Source of the DNA: Sphingomonas sp. Leaf34
Lineage (GTDB): Bacteria; Pseudomonadota; Alphaproteobacteria; Sphingomonadales; Sphingomonadaceae
Direction of reading: 5' to 3'
DNA length: 64,000 nucleotides
Assembly (NCBI RefSeq): GCF_001421805.1
Contig: NZ_LMLC01000004.1
Coordinates: forward strand, 62,001-126,000
The position numbers and the translations under genes were made by a program. Shown in pieces: positions 42,759-50,703 of the stretch. The notes beneath the pieces were generated by a model. The model did not search any database and was not told where the DNA came from. It saw nothing but the letters and a program-made list of their open reading frames with translations. Within the stretch, counting starts at the first letter, position 1. Each line of letters begins with the position of its first letter.

Positions 42759-44129
42759 ATGAGCCACGCCATGTTGCAGAATGCCAGCCCGCACTGGCTC
42801 CCGCGCCAGCGTAAAGGCGCACTCGATCACATCCCGGGTGACGACGGCCTCCCGCTGTTCGGGAACACGTTCAAATTGCTGGCCGATCCGATCGGATTTC
42901 CGCGCAGCATGGTCGCGCGATTCGGGCCGGTCTATCGCAACACCGCGCTCGGCGGGACGGGGCTGATGCTGCTCGGGCCCGACGCGAACGAGCTGATCCT
43001 GTTCGATCGCGACAAAATATTTTCGTCCGAGCAGGGCTGGGGCCCGCTCCTCAACCTGCTGTTCCCGCGCGGGCTGATGCTGATGGATTTCGAGAAGCAC
43101 CGCACCGACCGGAAAACGCTGTCGGTCGCGTTCAAGCCCGAGCCGATGCGGCATTATGCTACCGAACTCGATACCGGGATCGCGGCCGCGATCGGCGGCT
43201 GGGCCGGCCGCACGGTACGCTTCTACGACGTCGTAAAGAAACTCACGCTCGATCTCGCCGCGACCAGCTTCCTCGGCGTGCCGCTGGGGGCGGAGGCGGA
43301 CCGGATCAACCAGGCGTTCGTCGACGAGGTGCAGGCGAGCGTCTCGCCGATCCGCAAACCCTGGCCGGGCACGCAGATGCGCAAGGGCGTGAAGGCGCGC
43401 GCCTATCTCGTCGACTTTTTCGAGCGCGAGATCCCCGCGCGACGCAGCGGCGACGGGCAGGATTTCTTCTCGCAATTCTGTCGTGCGACCGATGACGACG
43501 GCGCGCCGCTGACCGCACTCGCCATCGCCGATCACATGAACTTCCTGATGATGGCCGCGCACGACACGATCACCTCGTCCGCGACGAGCCTCGTCATGCT
43601 GCTCGCGCGCAACCCGGAGTGGCAGGAGCGGTTGCGCGCCGAGGTCGCCGCGCTGGATACGGCGCTACCGCTGACCGAGCAGCTCGATCGCCTCGTCCTT
43701 ACCGAATATGCGTTCAAGGAATCGCTGCGGATGATGCCGCCGGTCCCGTCGATCCCGCGCCGCGCGCTCAAGCCGTTCCGCTTCGGCGGGTTCGATATCC
43801 CGGCGGGGACGAGCGTCGGCGTCGGCATCACCTATACGCACCACATGGCGGAATTCTGGCCCGATCCCGATCGGTTCGATCCGCTGCGCTTTACGCCCGA
43901 GGCGTCGAAGGGGCGGCACCGGTTCGCGTGGGTGCCGTTCGGCGGCGGCGCGCACATGTGCATCGGGCTGCACTTCGCGACGATGCAGATGCGGCTGCTG
44001 ATCGCGCATCTGCTGACGCGCTACCGGATTGAGGCGGCGGCGGGGAGCGGCGATGCGTGGCAGGTCTTCCCGATTCCGCGCCCGAAGGACGGACTGCCGG
44101 TGACGTTCGTACCGCTTGCCACCACGTAA
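42759..44129 (+). CDS. Cytochrome P450
   Basis: A 456-residue soluble P450. The heme-ligand loop is PFGGGAHMCIG with Cys401, the K-helix ExxR in AFKESLRMMP, and the I-helix oxygen-activation stretch AAHDTITSS. The N-terminal PGDDGLPLFGNTFKLL is the proline-rich hinge of CYP120/CYP26-like enzymes rather than of the P450cam type. ATG at 42759 with GAGG upstream. It needs a redox partner; no ferredoxin or reductase is adjacent. Its neighbours suggest it starts the local oxidative pathway by hydroxylating an aliphatic or terpenoid substrate. Confidence 0.93.
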   Translation: MSHAMLQNASPHWLPRQRKGALDHIPGDDGLPLFGNTFKLLADPIGFPRSMVARFGPVYRNTALGGTGLMLLGPDANELILFDRDKIFSSEQGWGPLLNLLFPRGLMLMDFEKHRTDRKTLSVAFKPEPMRHYATELDTGIAAAIGGWAGRTVRFYDVVKKLTLDLAATSFLGVPLGAEADRINQAFVDEVQASVSPIRKPWPGTQMRKGVKARAYLVDFFEREIPARRSGDGQDFFSQFCRATDDDGAPLTALAIADHMNFLMMAAHDTITSSATSLVMLLARNPEWQERLRAEVAALDTALPLTEQLDRLVLTEYAFKESLRMMPPVPSIPRRALKPFRFGGFDIPAGTSVGVGITYTHHMAEFWPDPDRFDPLRFTPEASKGRHRFAWVPFGGGAHMCIGLHFATMQMRLLIAHLLTRYRIEAAAGSGDAWQVFPIPRPKDGLPVTFVPLATT

Positions 44130-44171
44130 TATTATGTCATCTTCGCGCGGTTCATTCGAAGGAGCCGCCCG

Positions 44172-46241
44172 TTGCGCTTGACCCTTGCCTTTCTCCTGCT
44201 AGCGGCGACGCCGGCGTTCGCGCAACACCAGCCGACCGCACCGCTATCCGAAGGTCCGACGCGCAGCTTAACCGGCAGCGACCTGTTTGGTCTGACGATC
44301 GCGGCGGACCCGCAGATCAGCCCGGACGGCAAGACGATCGTCTATGTCCGCCGCACCGGCGACGTGATGACCGACAAGATGCAGTCCTCGCTCTGGCTGA
44401 TCGACGTCGCGAGCGGCCGGCAGACGCCGTTCGCCACCGACGGCAGCAGCCCGCGCTGGTCGCCCGATGGATCGCGCATCGCCTATGCCGCGCGCGATGG
44501 CGAGGGATCGCAGCTGTTCGTGCGCGGGATCCGTGCGGCGCAGAGCGCGCGGATCACGAGCTTCCCCGGCGATCCGCAGGCGCTCGCCTGGTCGCCCGAA
44601 GGGACAAGGCTCGCCTATATCGCGACGGTGGCGGGCGAGGGCACCAAGCTCGGCGCCGCCCCGCCCAAGCCCGAGGGTGCGAAATGGGCCGAACCGCTGA
44701 CGATCATCGACCGCGTCAACTATCGCAACGACGGGCCGGGCTATGTGAAGCCGGGCTACGACCATCTGTTCGTGGTCGGCGCGGACGGGGGCGCGGCGCG
44801 GCAACTGACCTATGGCAAGTTCGACGATGGCGGCCCGCTGTCGTGGACGCCCGATGGCCGCAGCATCGTTTTCGCTGCGATCCGTGGGCCCGCGGCGGAT
44901 CGCCAGGTGATGAATTCCGACGTGATCGCGGTCGATGCGGCGAGCGGCACGATGCGGACGCTGACGACGCGCGACGGCCCCGACGCCCAGCCTCGCGTCT
45001 CGCCCGACGGTGCGAAGATCGCGTGGCTCGGCTTCGACGACAAGCGCCGCAGCTATGAGAACACGCAACTCTACGTCGGCGACCGTGATGCGGCATCGCC
45101 GCGCTCGCTGACCGCCACGCTCGACCGCGGAATCGAGGACGCGGTGTGGGCCGCCGACGGCCGCAGCCTGTATGCGAGCTATGACGATCACGGCCAGCGC
45201 AAGGTCGCACGCATCGGCGTGGACGGTCGCGTCTCGCCGCTGGTCGACAACGTCGCGGGCGGCGGGCTCGACCGGCCCTATACCGGCGGCGACTTCTCCG
45301 TCTCGAAGGGCGGCACGATCGCCTATACCGGCGGCGACGCAAGCGCGCCCGCCGATGTCTGGGTGCTGGCGGGTGGCAAACCGCGCCGCCTGACGATGCT
45401 CAACGCGGTGCTGACCGGATCGAAGGCGCTCGCCTCGGTACGGAAGATCGCGGTGACTGCACCCGATGGCCGGCCGATCGACGCCTGGCTCGCCACCCCG
45501 CCGGGCCGTGTCGCAGGCCAGCGCATGCCGCTGATCCTCGAGATCCACGGCGGGCCGAACGCTGCCTATGGCCCCGGCTTCGCGACCGACATGCAGCTCT
45601 ATGCCGCGGCCGGCTATGCGGTGCTGTGGACCAACCCGCGTGGATCGACCTCCTACGGCGCCGACTTCGCCAATCTGATCGACAAGACCTATCCCGCCGC
45701 CGATTATGACGACCTGATCGCCTCGGTCGACGCGGCGATCGCCGACGGCACCGCCGATCCGGACAATCTGTTCGTGACCGGCGGATCGGGCGGCGGGCTG
45801 CTGACCGCGTGGATCGTCGGCAAGACCGACCGGTTCAAGGCCGCTGCGACGCAGAAGCCGGTGATCAACTGGATCAGCGAGGCGCTGACGATGGACAACA
45901 CGCTGTTCACCTCGCGCTACTGGTTCACCAAGCTGCCGTGGGAGGATCCGATGAGCTATTGGAACCGCTCGCCGCTCAGCATCGTCGGCAACGTCAAGAC
46001 GCCGACGCTGGTGGTGGTCGGTGGCGACGATTACCGGACGCCGGTCAGCGAATCCGAGCAATATTACGCCGCGCTGCAGATCCGCGGCGTGCCGACCGCG
46101 CTGGTCAAGGTGCCGGGCGCGAGCCATGGTGGCCTCGCGGCACGCCCGTCGCAATCCGCGGCGAAGGCGTCGGCGATCATCGCCTGGTTCGATCGATACC
46201 GGAAGCCGGCAGCAGCACCGGCACAGGGGGCAGCACAATGA
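44172..46241 (+). CDS. Secreted S9 family peptidase (acylaminoacyl/dipeptidyl-peptidase type)
   Basis: A 689-residue serine peptidase with signal peptide LTLAFLLLAATPAFAQ. The first 400 residues form a WD40-like beta propeller (repeats such as ADPQISPDGKTIVYV and SPDGAKIAWLGFDD), and the C-terminal alpha/beta hydrolase holds Ser539 in TGGSGGGLLTAW, the acidic residue in GGDDYRTP and His in PGASHGGL. The start is TTG at 44172 with AAGGAG about 7 nt upstream. Its stop overlaps the next S9 peptidase start, so they are cotranscribed. Peptide scavenging in the periplasm is likely. Confidence 0.94.
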   Translation: MRLTLAFLLLAATPAFAQHQPTAPLSEGPTRSLTGSDLFGLTIAADPQISPDGKTIVYVRRTGDVMTDKMQSSLWLIDVASGRQTPFATDGSSPRWSPDGSRIAYAARDGEGSQLFVRGIRAAQSARITSFPGDPQALAWSPEGTRLAYIATVAGEGTKLGAAPPKPEGAKWAEPLTIIDRVNYRNDGPGYVKPGYDHLFVVGADGGAARQLTYGKFDDGGPLSWTPDGRSIVFAAIRGPAADRQVMNSDVIAVDAASGTMRTLTTRDGPDAQPRVSPDGAKIAWLGFDDKRRSYENTQLYVGDRDAASPRSLTATLDRGIEDAVWAADGRSLYASYDDHGQRKVARIGVDGRVSPLVDNVAGGGLDRPYTGGDFSVSKGGTIAYTGGDASAPADVWVLAGGKPRRLTMLNAVLTGSKALASVRKIAVTAPDGRPIDAWLATPPGRVAGQRMPLILEIHGGPNAAYGPGFATDMQLYAAAGYAVLWTNPRGSTSYGADFANLIDKTYPAADYDDLIASVDAAIADGTADPDNLFVTGGSGGGLLTAWIVGKTDRFKAAATQKPVINWISEALTMDNTLFTSRYWFTKLPWEDPMSYWNRSPLSIVGNVKTPTLVVVGGDDYRTPVSESEQYYAALQIRGVPTALVKVPGASHGGLAARPSQSAAKASAIIAWFDRYRKPAAAPAQGAAQ

Positions 46242-48346
46242 CGATACGCTATATGATGCTGGCGGGGGTGGCGTTGGTGTCCACCGCCGCCGTCGCGCAG
46301 GTCCAGCCGCCGCGCGTCGCCAAGAAGCCGTTCCAGGTGACGTCGCCCAACGGCGCGCGCGAGGACGATTATTATTGGCTGCGCGACGACACGCGCAAGA
46401 ACCCGGAGATGCTCGCCTATCTCGCCGCGGAGAACGCCTATACCGATGCGCAGCTCGCGTCGCTGAAACCGCTCGAGGCCAAGCTCTACGAAGACACCGT
46501 CGCGCATATCAAGCAGGACGACAGCTCGGTGCCGTACGCGAAGAACGGCTATTATTACGGTTCGCGGTTCCAGACGGGCGCGGATTATCCGCTCCTGGAA
46601 CGCCGCAAGGGCAGCCGCACCGCACCCGCCGAAACGCTGTTCGACCAGCCGGCGATGGCCAAGGGCCACAGCTTCTTCGCGCTGAGCGACTGGGCGGTGA
46701 GCCCCGACAACCGCCGCGTCGCCTGGGCCGAGGATACGGTGGGTCGCCGCCAATATGTGCTGAAGGTCAAGGATCTCGCGACCGGCGCGCTCCTCGCCGA
46801 CACCGTCTCGAACATCGAGCCCAATGTCGTCTGGGCGGACGACAACAAGACCATCCTGTACGTCGAGAAGGACCCGGTGACGCTGCGCGGTTACCGCGTG
46901 AAGGCGCATGTCCTCGGCACCCCCGTCACCAGCGATCGGTTGCTGTACGAGGAGAAGGACGACACCTATTCGATGGAGGTCTCGCGCACCGCCGACGACA
47001 GGTTCATCTGCATCGGTGTCGGCAGCACGGTGAGCGACGAGCAACGCTGCGCCCCCGCCGCTGCGCCGAGCCGCTTCACGATCGTCGCACCGCGGGCGCG
47101 CGAGTTCCGCTATGGCGCGGATCATATCGGCAATCGCTGGATCATCCGCACCAACCGGGCTGCGAAGAACTACAAGCTCGTCACCGTCGCCGATGCGGAC
47201 CTGGCCAAGGGTACGGCGGCCTGGCGCGACCTGACGCCCGCCAGCGACACCGTCTTCATCGAAGGCTTCAAGCCGTTCGACGGCTTCGTCGCGATCGACC
47301 AGCGCGAAGGCGGCAACCGCATGATCCGCGTGCTGAACGACGCGGGCAAGTCGACCCCCGTGACGGCAGACGAACCCGCCTATCGGATGTCGCTCGACGT
47401 CAACGAGGAAACGTCGACGCCGTGGGTGCGCTACACCTATGGCTCGCTCGTGACCCCGACGACGACCTACGAGGTCAACGCGCAGACCGGCGAGCGGCGC
47501 GTGCTGAAGGTCGCTCCGGTGCCGGGCTATGATCCCGCGAAGTACGTCACCGAACGCGTCTGGGCACCCGCGCGCGACGGTACACGCGTGCCGGTCTCGC
47601 TGGTCTATGCCAAGGGTGTGAAGCGCGACGGCACCGCGCCGCTCTTCCAATATGCCTATGGCAGCTACGGCATTTCGAGCGATCCGGCCGTCGATCCGGG
47701 CCGGATCGGCCTGCTCGACCGCGGCGTCGTCTACGCGATCGCGCATATCCGCGGCGGGCAGGAGATGGGGCGCGGCTGGTATGACGACGGGCATCTGCTC
47801 AACAAGAAGAACAGCTTCACCGACTTCATCGACGTCACCCGCTATCTCGTTGCGCAGAAATACGCCGCCAAGGACCGGGTGGCCGCGATGGGCGGCAGCG
47901 CGGGCGGGCTGCTGATGGGCGGCATCGCGAACATGGCGCCCGCGGACTATAAGCTGATCATCGCGCAGGTGCCGTTCGTCGATGTCGTCACGACGATGCT
48001 CGACGCGTCGATCCCGCTGACGACGTTCGAGTACGACGAGTGGGGGAACCCCGCGCAGAAGGCGTCCTACGATTACATGCTGAGCTATTCGCCCTACGAC
48101 AACGTCGAGGCGAAGGCGTATCCGGCGCTCTATGTCGGAACGGGGCTATGGGACAGCCAGGTGCAATATTACGAGCCGGCCAAATGGGTCGCCAAGCTGC
48201 GCGAGAGGAAGACCGATACGAACCCGCTGCTGTTCCGTGTCAACATGGAGGCGGGGCATGGCGGAAAGTCGGGCCGGTTCGAGCGGTATCGCCAGAATGC
48301 CGAGTGGCAGGCCTTCATGCTGCAACAGCTAGGGCTGGCGAAGTAG
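46238..48346 (+). CDS. Secreted prolyl oligopeptidase-family protein (oligopeptidase B-like, S9A)
   Basis: A 702-residue enzyme with signal peptide MTIRYMMLAGVALVSTAAVAQ. The S9A propeller domain begins with DDYYWLRDDTRKNPEMLAYL and the catalytic domain includes RGGQEMGRGWYDDGHLLNKKN, Ser554 in AAMGGSAGGLLMG, and His in EAGHGGKSGRF. The D/W-LRDD opening is typical of oligopeptidase B (cleavage after basic residues). Encoded 4 nt into the end of the preceding S9 gene, giving a peptidase pair of different subfamilies. Confidence 0.94.
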   Translation: MTIRYMMLAGVALVSTAAVAQVQPPRVAKKPFQVTSPNGAREDDYYWLRDDTRKNPEMLAYLAAENAYTDAQLASLKPLEAKLYEDTVAHIKQDDSSVPYAKNGYYYGSRFQTGADYPLLERRKGSRTAPAETLFDQPAMAKGHSFFALSDWAVSPDNRRVAWAEDTVGRRQYVLKVKDLATGALLADTVSNIEPNVVWADDNKTILYVEKDPVTLRGYRVKAHVLGTPVTSDRLLYEEKDDTYSMEVSRTADDRFICIGVGSTVSDEQRCAPAAAPSRFTIVAPRAREFRYGADHIGNRWIIRTNRAAKNYKLVTVADADLAKGTAAWRDLTPASDTVFIEGFKPFDGFVAIDQREGGNRMIRVLNDAGKSTPVTADEPAYRMSLDVNEETSTPWVRYTYGSLVTPTTTYEVNAQTGERRVLKVAPVPGYDPAKYVTERVWAPARDGTRVPVSLVYAKGVKRDGTAPLFQYAYGSYGISSDPAVDPGRIGLLDRGVVYAIAHIRGGQEMGRGWYDDGHLLNKKNSFTDFIDVTRYLVAQKYAAKDRVAAMGGSAGGLLMGGIANMAPADYKLIIAQVPFVDVVTTMLDASIPLTTFEYDEWGNPAQKASYDYMLSYSPYDNVEAKAYPALYVGTGLWDSQVQYYEPAKWVAKLRERKTDTNPLLFRVNMEAGHGGKSGRFERYRQNAEWQAFMLQQLGLAK

Positions 48347-48392
48347 CGCACCGCGCGGTGGGCGAAGACTGAAACGATAAAGAGGTTCGCGA

Positions 48393-48707
48393 ATGCTGGT
48401 TCGGATTTTCATGGGCGCGAATTGGGTCGGCGCCGATCGGCAGGAGGATTACGAATTCGACGCGCTGCCGGCGGTCGGCCACAAGCTCGCGATTGCGTCT
48501 GAGGATGACTGGGAGGTCGCGACGGTGCGCGACATCGTCCATCGGCTGACCGACCCGGAGACGGCGGCGGATATTGCGATTCTCGTATCGGTGCCGGTGC
48601 AGAGCGGAGAGGCCTCGGACGCGTTGCCGCTCGCCGGACTTGACGGCGTATCTGCCAAGCCATCGGGCGTATCGGTCCCCAAAACGACTGGCCCCTGGGG
48701 GGCGTAA
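48393..48707 (+). CDS. Hypothetical protein, 104 residues
   Basis: Begins MLVRIFMGANWVGADRQEDY, with a strongly acidic middle and a likely disordered tail (SAKPSGVSVPKTTGPWGA). AGAGG lies about 8 nt before the ATG. It lies 46 nt after the second peptidase gene and ends just before a palindromic repeat. I do not recognise a family. Confidence 0.6.
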   Translation: MLVRIFMGANWVGADRQEDYEFDALPAVGHKLAIASEDDWEVATVRDIVHRLTDPETAADIAILVSVPVQSGEASDALPLAGLDGVSAKPSGVSVPKTTGPWGA

Positions 48708-48728
48708 ACGAAGCGGAACGCCGACCAA

Positions 48729-48845
48729 TTCACCCCCGCGGGGGGAGGTGTCATCGAAGATGACGGAGGGAGAGGACACGGAACGGGCGCGGGTCTTGCC
48801 GCCCCCTCCGTCGCCTCGCGTCACCTCCCGCTTACGGGGGAGGAT
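48729..48845. repeat. Palindromic repeat, class B, diverged copy
   Basis: Starts CACCCCCGCGGGGGGAGGTG and ends CACCTCCCGCTTACGGGGGAGGATC, with inner GACGGAGGGAGAGG / CCCCCTCCGTC. It is a shorter, more changed version of the elements at 4531 and 58402, and its end touches the stop of the aldo/keto reductase gene. Confidence 0.75.
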
Positions 48846-48852
48846 CAAGCGA

Positions 48853-49800
48853 TCAGACGCCGGCGTCGGTGAGGGTTCCCAGCTGATCCTCGGTCAGTTC
48901 GAGCGTCATCGCGGGGATCAGGTCTTCGATCTGCCTCACGCTGGTGGCGCTGGCGATCGGCGCAGTGACGCCGGGCTGCGCGATCAGCCATGCGAGCGCC
49001 ACCTGCGCATGCGTGGCGCCGGTCGCCTCGACCACCGAGTCCATCGCGTCGAGCACGGCCTTGCCCTTGCCGTCGAGCAATTCGCCCATCCGCCCACCGC
49101 GGACGCTCTGACCGAGATCGTCCTTGGTGCGGTATTTGCCGGTCAGGAAGCCCGAGGCGAGGCCATAATAGGGCAGCACGCCGATATTTTCGGTGACGCA
49201 GTAATCCTGCAACTCGCCCTCGAACTTGGTCCGGCTGACCAGATTATATTCGGGCTGCAGCACGTGATAGCGCGGCAGGTCCGCCGCCTTGGCCGCGTCG
49301 ACCGCGGACTTCAGGCGAGCGGCGTGGAAATTGGACGCGCCGATGACGCGCACCTTGCCGGCATCGACGAGCCTGCCGAACGCTTCGAGGACGTCCTCCT
49401 GCGCGACATCCTCATCGTCCTGATGCGCGTAATAGAGATCGATCCGATCGGTGCCGAGGCGCTTGAGCGAGGCTTCGGCTGCTGCGGCGATGCGCGCCGG
49501 CGCGAGCTTCTCGCCGCCGTCGCCGGGCAGCATGCCGACCTTGGTCGCGATCAGCACGTCGTCGCGCTTGCCGCTGGCCTTCAGCCATTCGCCGATCATG
49601 CTCTCGGATTCGCCGCCCTTGTGGCCGTCGACCCAGGCTGAATAGATGTCGGCGGTATCGATCATCGTGCCGCCGCCCGCGACGAATGCGTCGAGCACCG
49701 CAAAGCTGGCGGCGCGGTCAGCCGTCCACCCGAAGACGTTGCCACCGAGGACGAGGGGGGCGATCTTGAGATCGGTCGAACCGAGGCGGCGCAGCGTCAT
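48853..49800 (-). CDS. Aldo/keto reductase
   Basis: A 315-residue TIM-barrel NADPH oxidoreductase. Motifs: MIDTADIYSAWVDG with the catalytic Asp/Tyr, Lys in LIATKVGM, DLYYAHQDD carrying the His, VIGASNF and the cofactor region at the C-terminus (TVAPIASATSVRQIEDLI). It fits the AKR family 11/13 group that reduces aldehydes, and the substrate is unknown. Its start overlaps the stop of the small lipoprotein-like ORF (49797-50117) by 4 nt. Confidence 0.93.
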   Translation of the reverse strand: MTLRRLGSTDLKIAPLVLGGNVFGWTADRAASFAVLDAFVAGGGTMIDTADIYSAWVDGHKGGESESMIGEWLKASGKRDDVLIATKVGMLPGDGGEKLAPARIAAAAEASLKRLGTDRIDLYYAHQDDEDVAQEDVLEAFGRLVDAGKVRVIGASNFHAARLKSAVDAAKAADLPRYHVLQPEYNLVSRTKFEGELQDYCVTENIGVLPYYGLASGFLTGKYRTKDDLGQSVRGGRMGELLDGKGKAVLDAMDSVVEATGATHAQVALAWLIAQPGVTAPIASATSVRQIEDLIPAMTLELTEDQLGTLTDAGV

Positions 49801-50117
49801 CGCGTCTGATCACTTTGATTTGAGGGTATGTCTGTATCGGGCGCCGTTTCGTCAGGAGCGGCGACGACCGCGTTGAGAGCGACGCTGTTCGCATCGAGCA
49901 TCGCGGCCGCCTCGTTCAACTGATGCGCCTCGTCGGCGGTAACGGCCCCGGGTTCGCTGGCGGGCGAGCAGGCTGCCAGCGCCACGGGTAGAAGGACCGC
50001 CGCGCCCCATCCGTCATACCAGCGAACGCTGGTATCTTTCCGCGTGGGTCGAGGAGACCCGAACCAAGAGATCCCGGCGGTCGGCGGGATGACGAGGGGA
50101 GGCAGGCGGCGATCCAT
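49797..50117 (-). CDS. Small putative lipoprotein whose N-terminus is encoded by a palindromic repeat
   Basis: A 106-residue ORF. From about residue 36 it looks like a lipoprotein signal, VLLPVALAACSP, with a LAAC lipobox, then an acidic Ala-rich tail ending PDTDIPSNQSDQTR. Before that, residues 9-35 are a translation of a palindromic repeat. The only in-frame ATG is at 50117, upstream of the repeat, without a ribosome site, so either translation starts there or the gene has lost its original start. It ends inside the AKR gene start and begins 7 nt after another lipoprotein gene. Confidence 0.5.
   Translation of the reverse strand: MDRRLPPLVIPPTAGISWFGSPRPTRKDTSVRWYDGWGAAVLLPVALAACSPASEPGAVTADEAHQLNEAAAMLDANSVALNAVVAAPDETAPDTDIPSNQSDQTR
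50012..50094. repeat. Palindromic repeat, class D (CGTCATACCAGCG...CGGCGGGATGACG)
   Basis: An imperfect inverted repeat of 83 nt. Left arm CGTCATACCAGCGAACGCTG continuing to GGTATC; right arm the complement pattern ATCCCGGCGGTCGGCGGGAT then GACG, with ACCC/GGGTC inner pairs. Each half also folds on itself. It lies within the frame of the putative lipoprotein at 49797-50117. Confidence 0.75.
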
Positions 50118-50124
50118 TCAGGGC

Positions 50125-50496
50125 TTAGTCCTTGATCGCATTGCCGGCGCGGGTCAGCGCGTTGCCCGTGGCATCGGCAGCGCGGTCGGCACCGTTGCTG
50201 ATCGAGGCGCCTGCGCGGTCTGCACCGGCTTCGATACGGTCACCGGCGCGGTCGGCCTTCACGTCGAGATTGTCGGTGGCGTTGTCCAGGCGCGCACCGG
50301 CATTGTCGAGCGAACGCTCGGCCGAACCCAGCGCACGATCGCTGGCGGCGCTGACGTCGTCGACCGCGTTGGCGGTGGTCGCGCTGGCATCGGCGGCGAT
50401 TGCGTTGGCGGCCTGTGCCGTCTGGTCCTGCGCGTTGTTGCTGCAGGCTGCGAGACCGGCCGTCAGGGCCAGCGCGGGGATCAGAAACTTCTTCAT
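50125..50496 (-). CDS. Ala/Asp-rich putative lipoprotein
   Basis: A 123-residue protein: MKKFLIPALALTAGLAACSN gives a signal with LAAC lipobox (Cys18). The mature part is very Ala, Asp and Asn rich, with heptad-like repeats such as ADRAGDRIEAGADRAGASIS and NALTRAGNAI, suggesting a long amphipathic helix. GGGAG lies upstream of the ATG. Function unknown; similar small, repetitive lipoproteins occur in sphingomonads. It is divergent from the methionine operon. Confidence 0.82.
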   Translation of the reverse strand: MKKFLIPALALTAGLAACSNNAQDQTAQAANAIAADASATTANAVDDVSAASDRALGSAERSLDNAGARLDNATDNLDVKADRAGDRIEAGADRAGASISNGADRAADATGNALTRAGNAIKD

Positions 50497-50667
50497 ATAA
50501 ACTACTCCCGTTGACGATCTGGCGTCCCTCCCTCGGGTATCCCCGGGGACGTGGCCCTATGTGGACCAGCAAATGCCGGGTCCATAGCGCAATCGAACGC
50601 GGATGAAGCCTTTCCGATCCGTCACGAACGGACGCGATGCGATAAGTCGCAGAGGCTTACGGCTGCG

Positions 50668-50696
50668 TTGACCTCATATAAAGAAATCTTTATATG
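50668..50696 (+). promoter_or_regulatory. Promoter and palindromic operator of the methionine operon
   Basis: TTGACC (50668-50673), a 17-nt spacer and TATATG (50691-50696) form a sigma-70-like promoter. The perfect-armed palindrome CATATAAAGA-AA-TCTTTATATG (50675-50696) covers the spacer and the -10 element. A start of transcription about 7 nt later falls at the ATG of the regulator (50704), implying a leaderless mRNA and direct repression by the encoded ArsR-type protein. Confidence 0.75.
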
Positions 50697-50703
50697 ACCT
50701 GGC

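Noticed and set aside
44268..46238. Open frame of 656 codons antisense to the first S9 peptidase
   Set aside because: Composition (His/Arg/Ala-rich, no motifs) and complete overlap with a clear enzyme gene.
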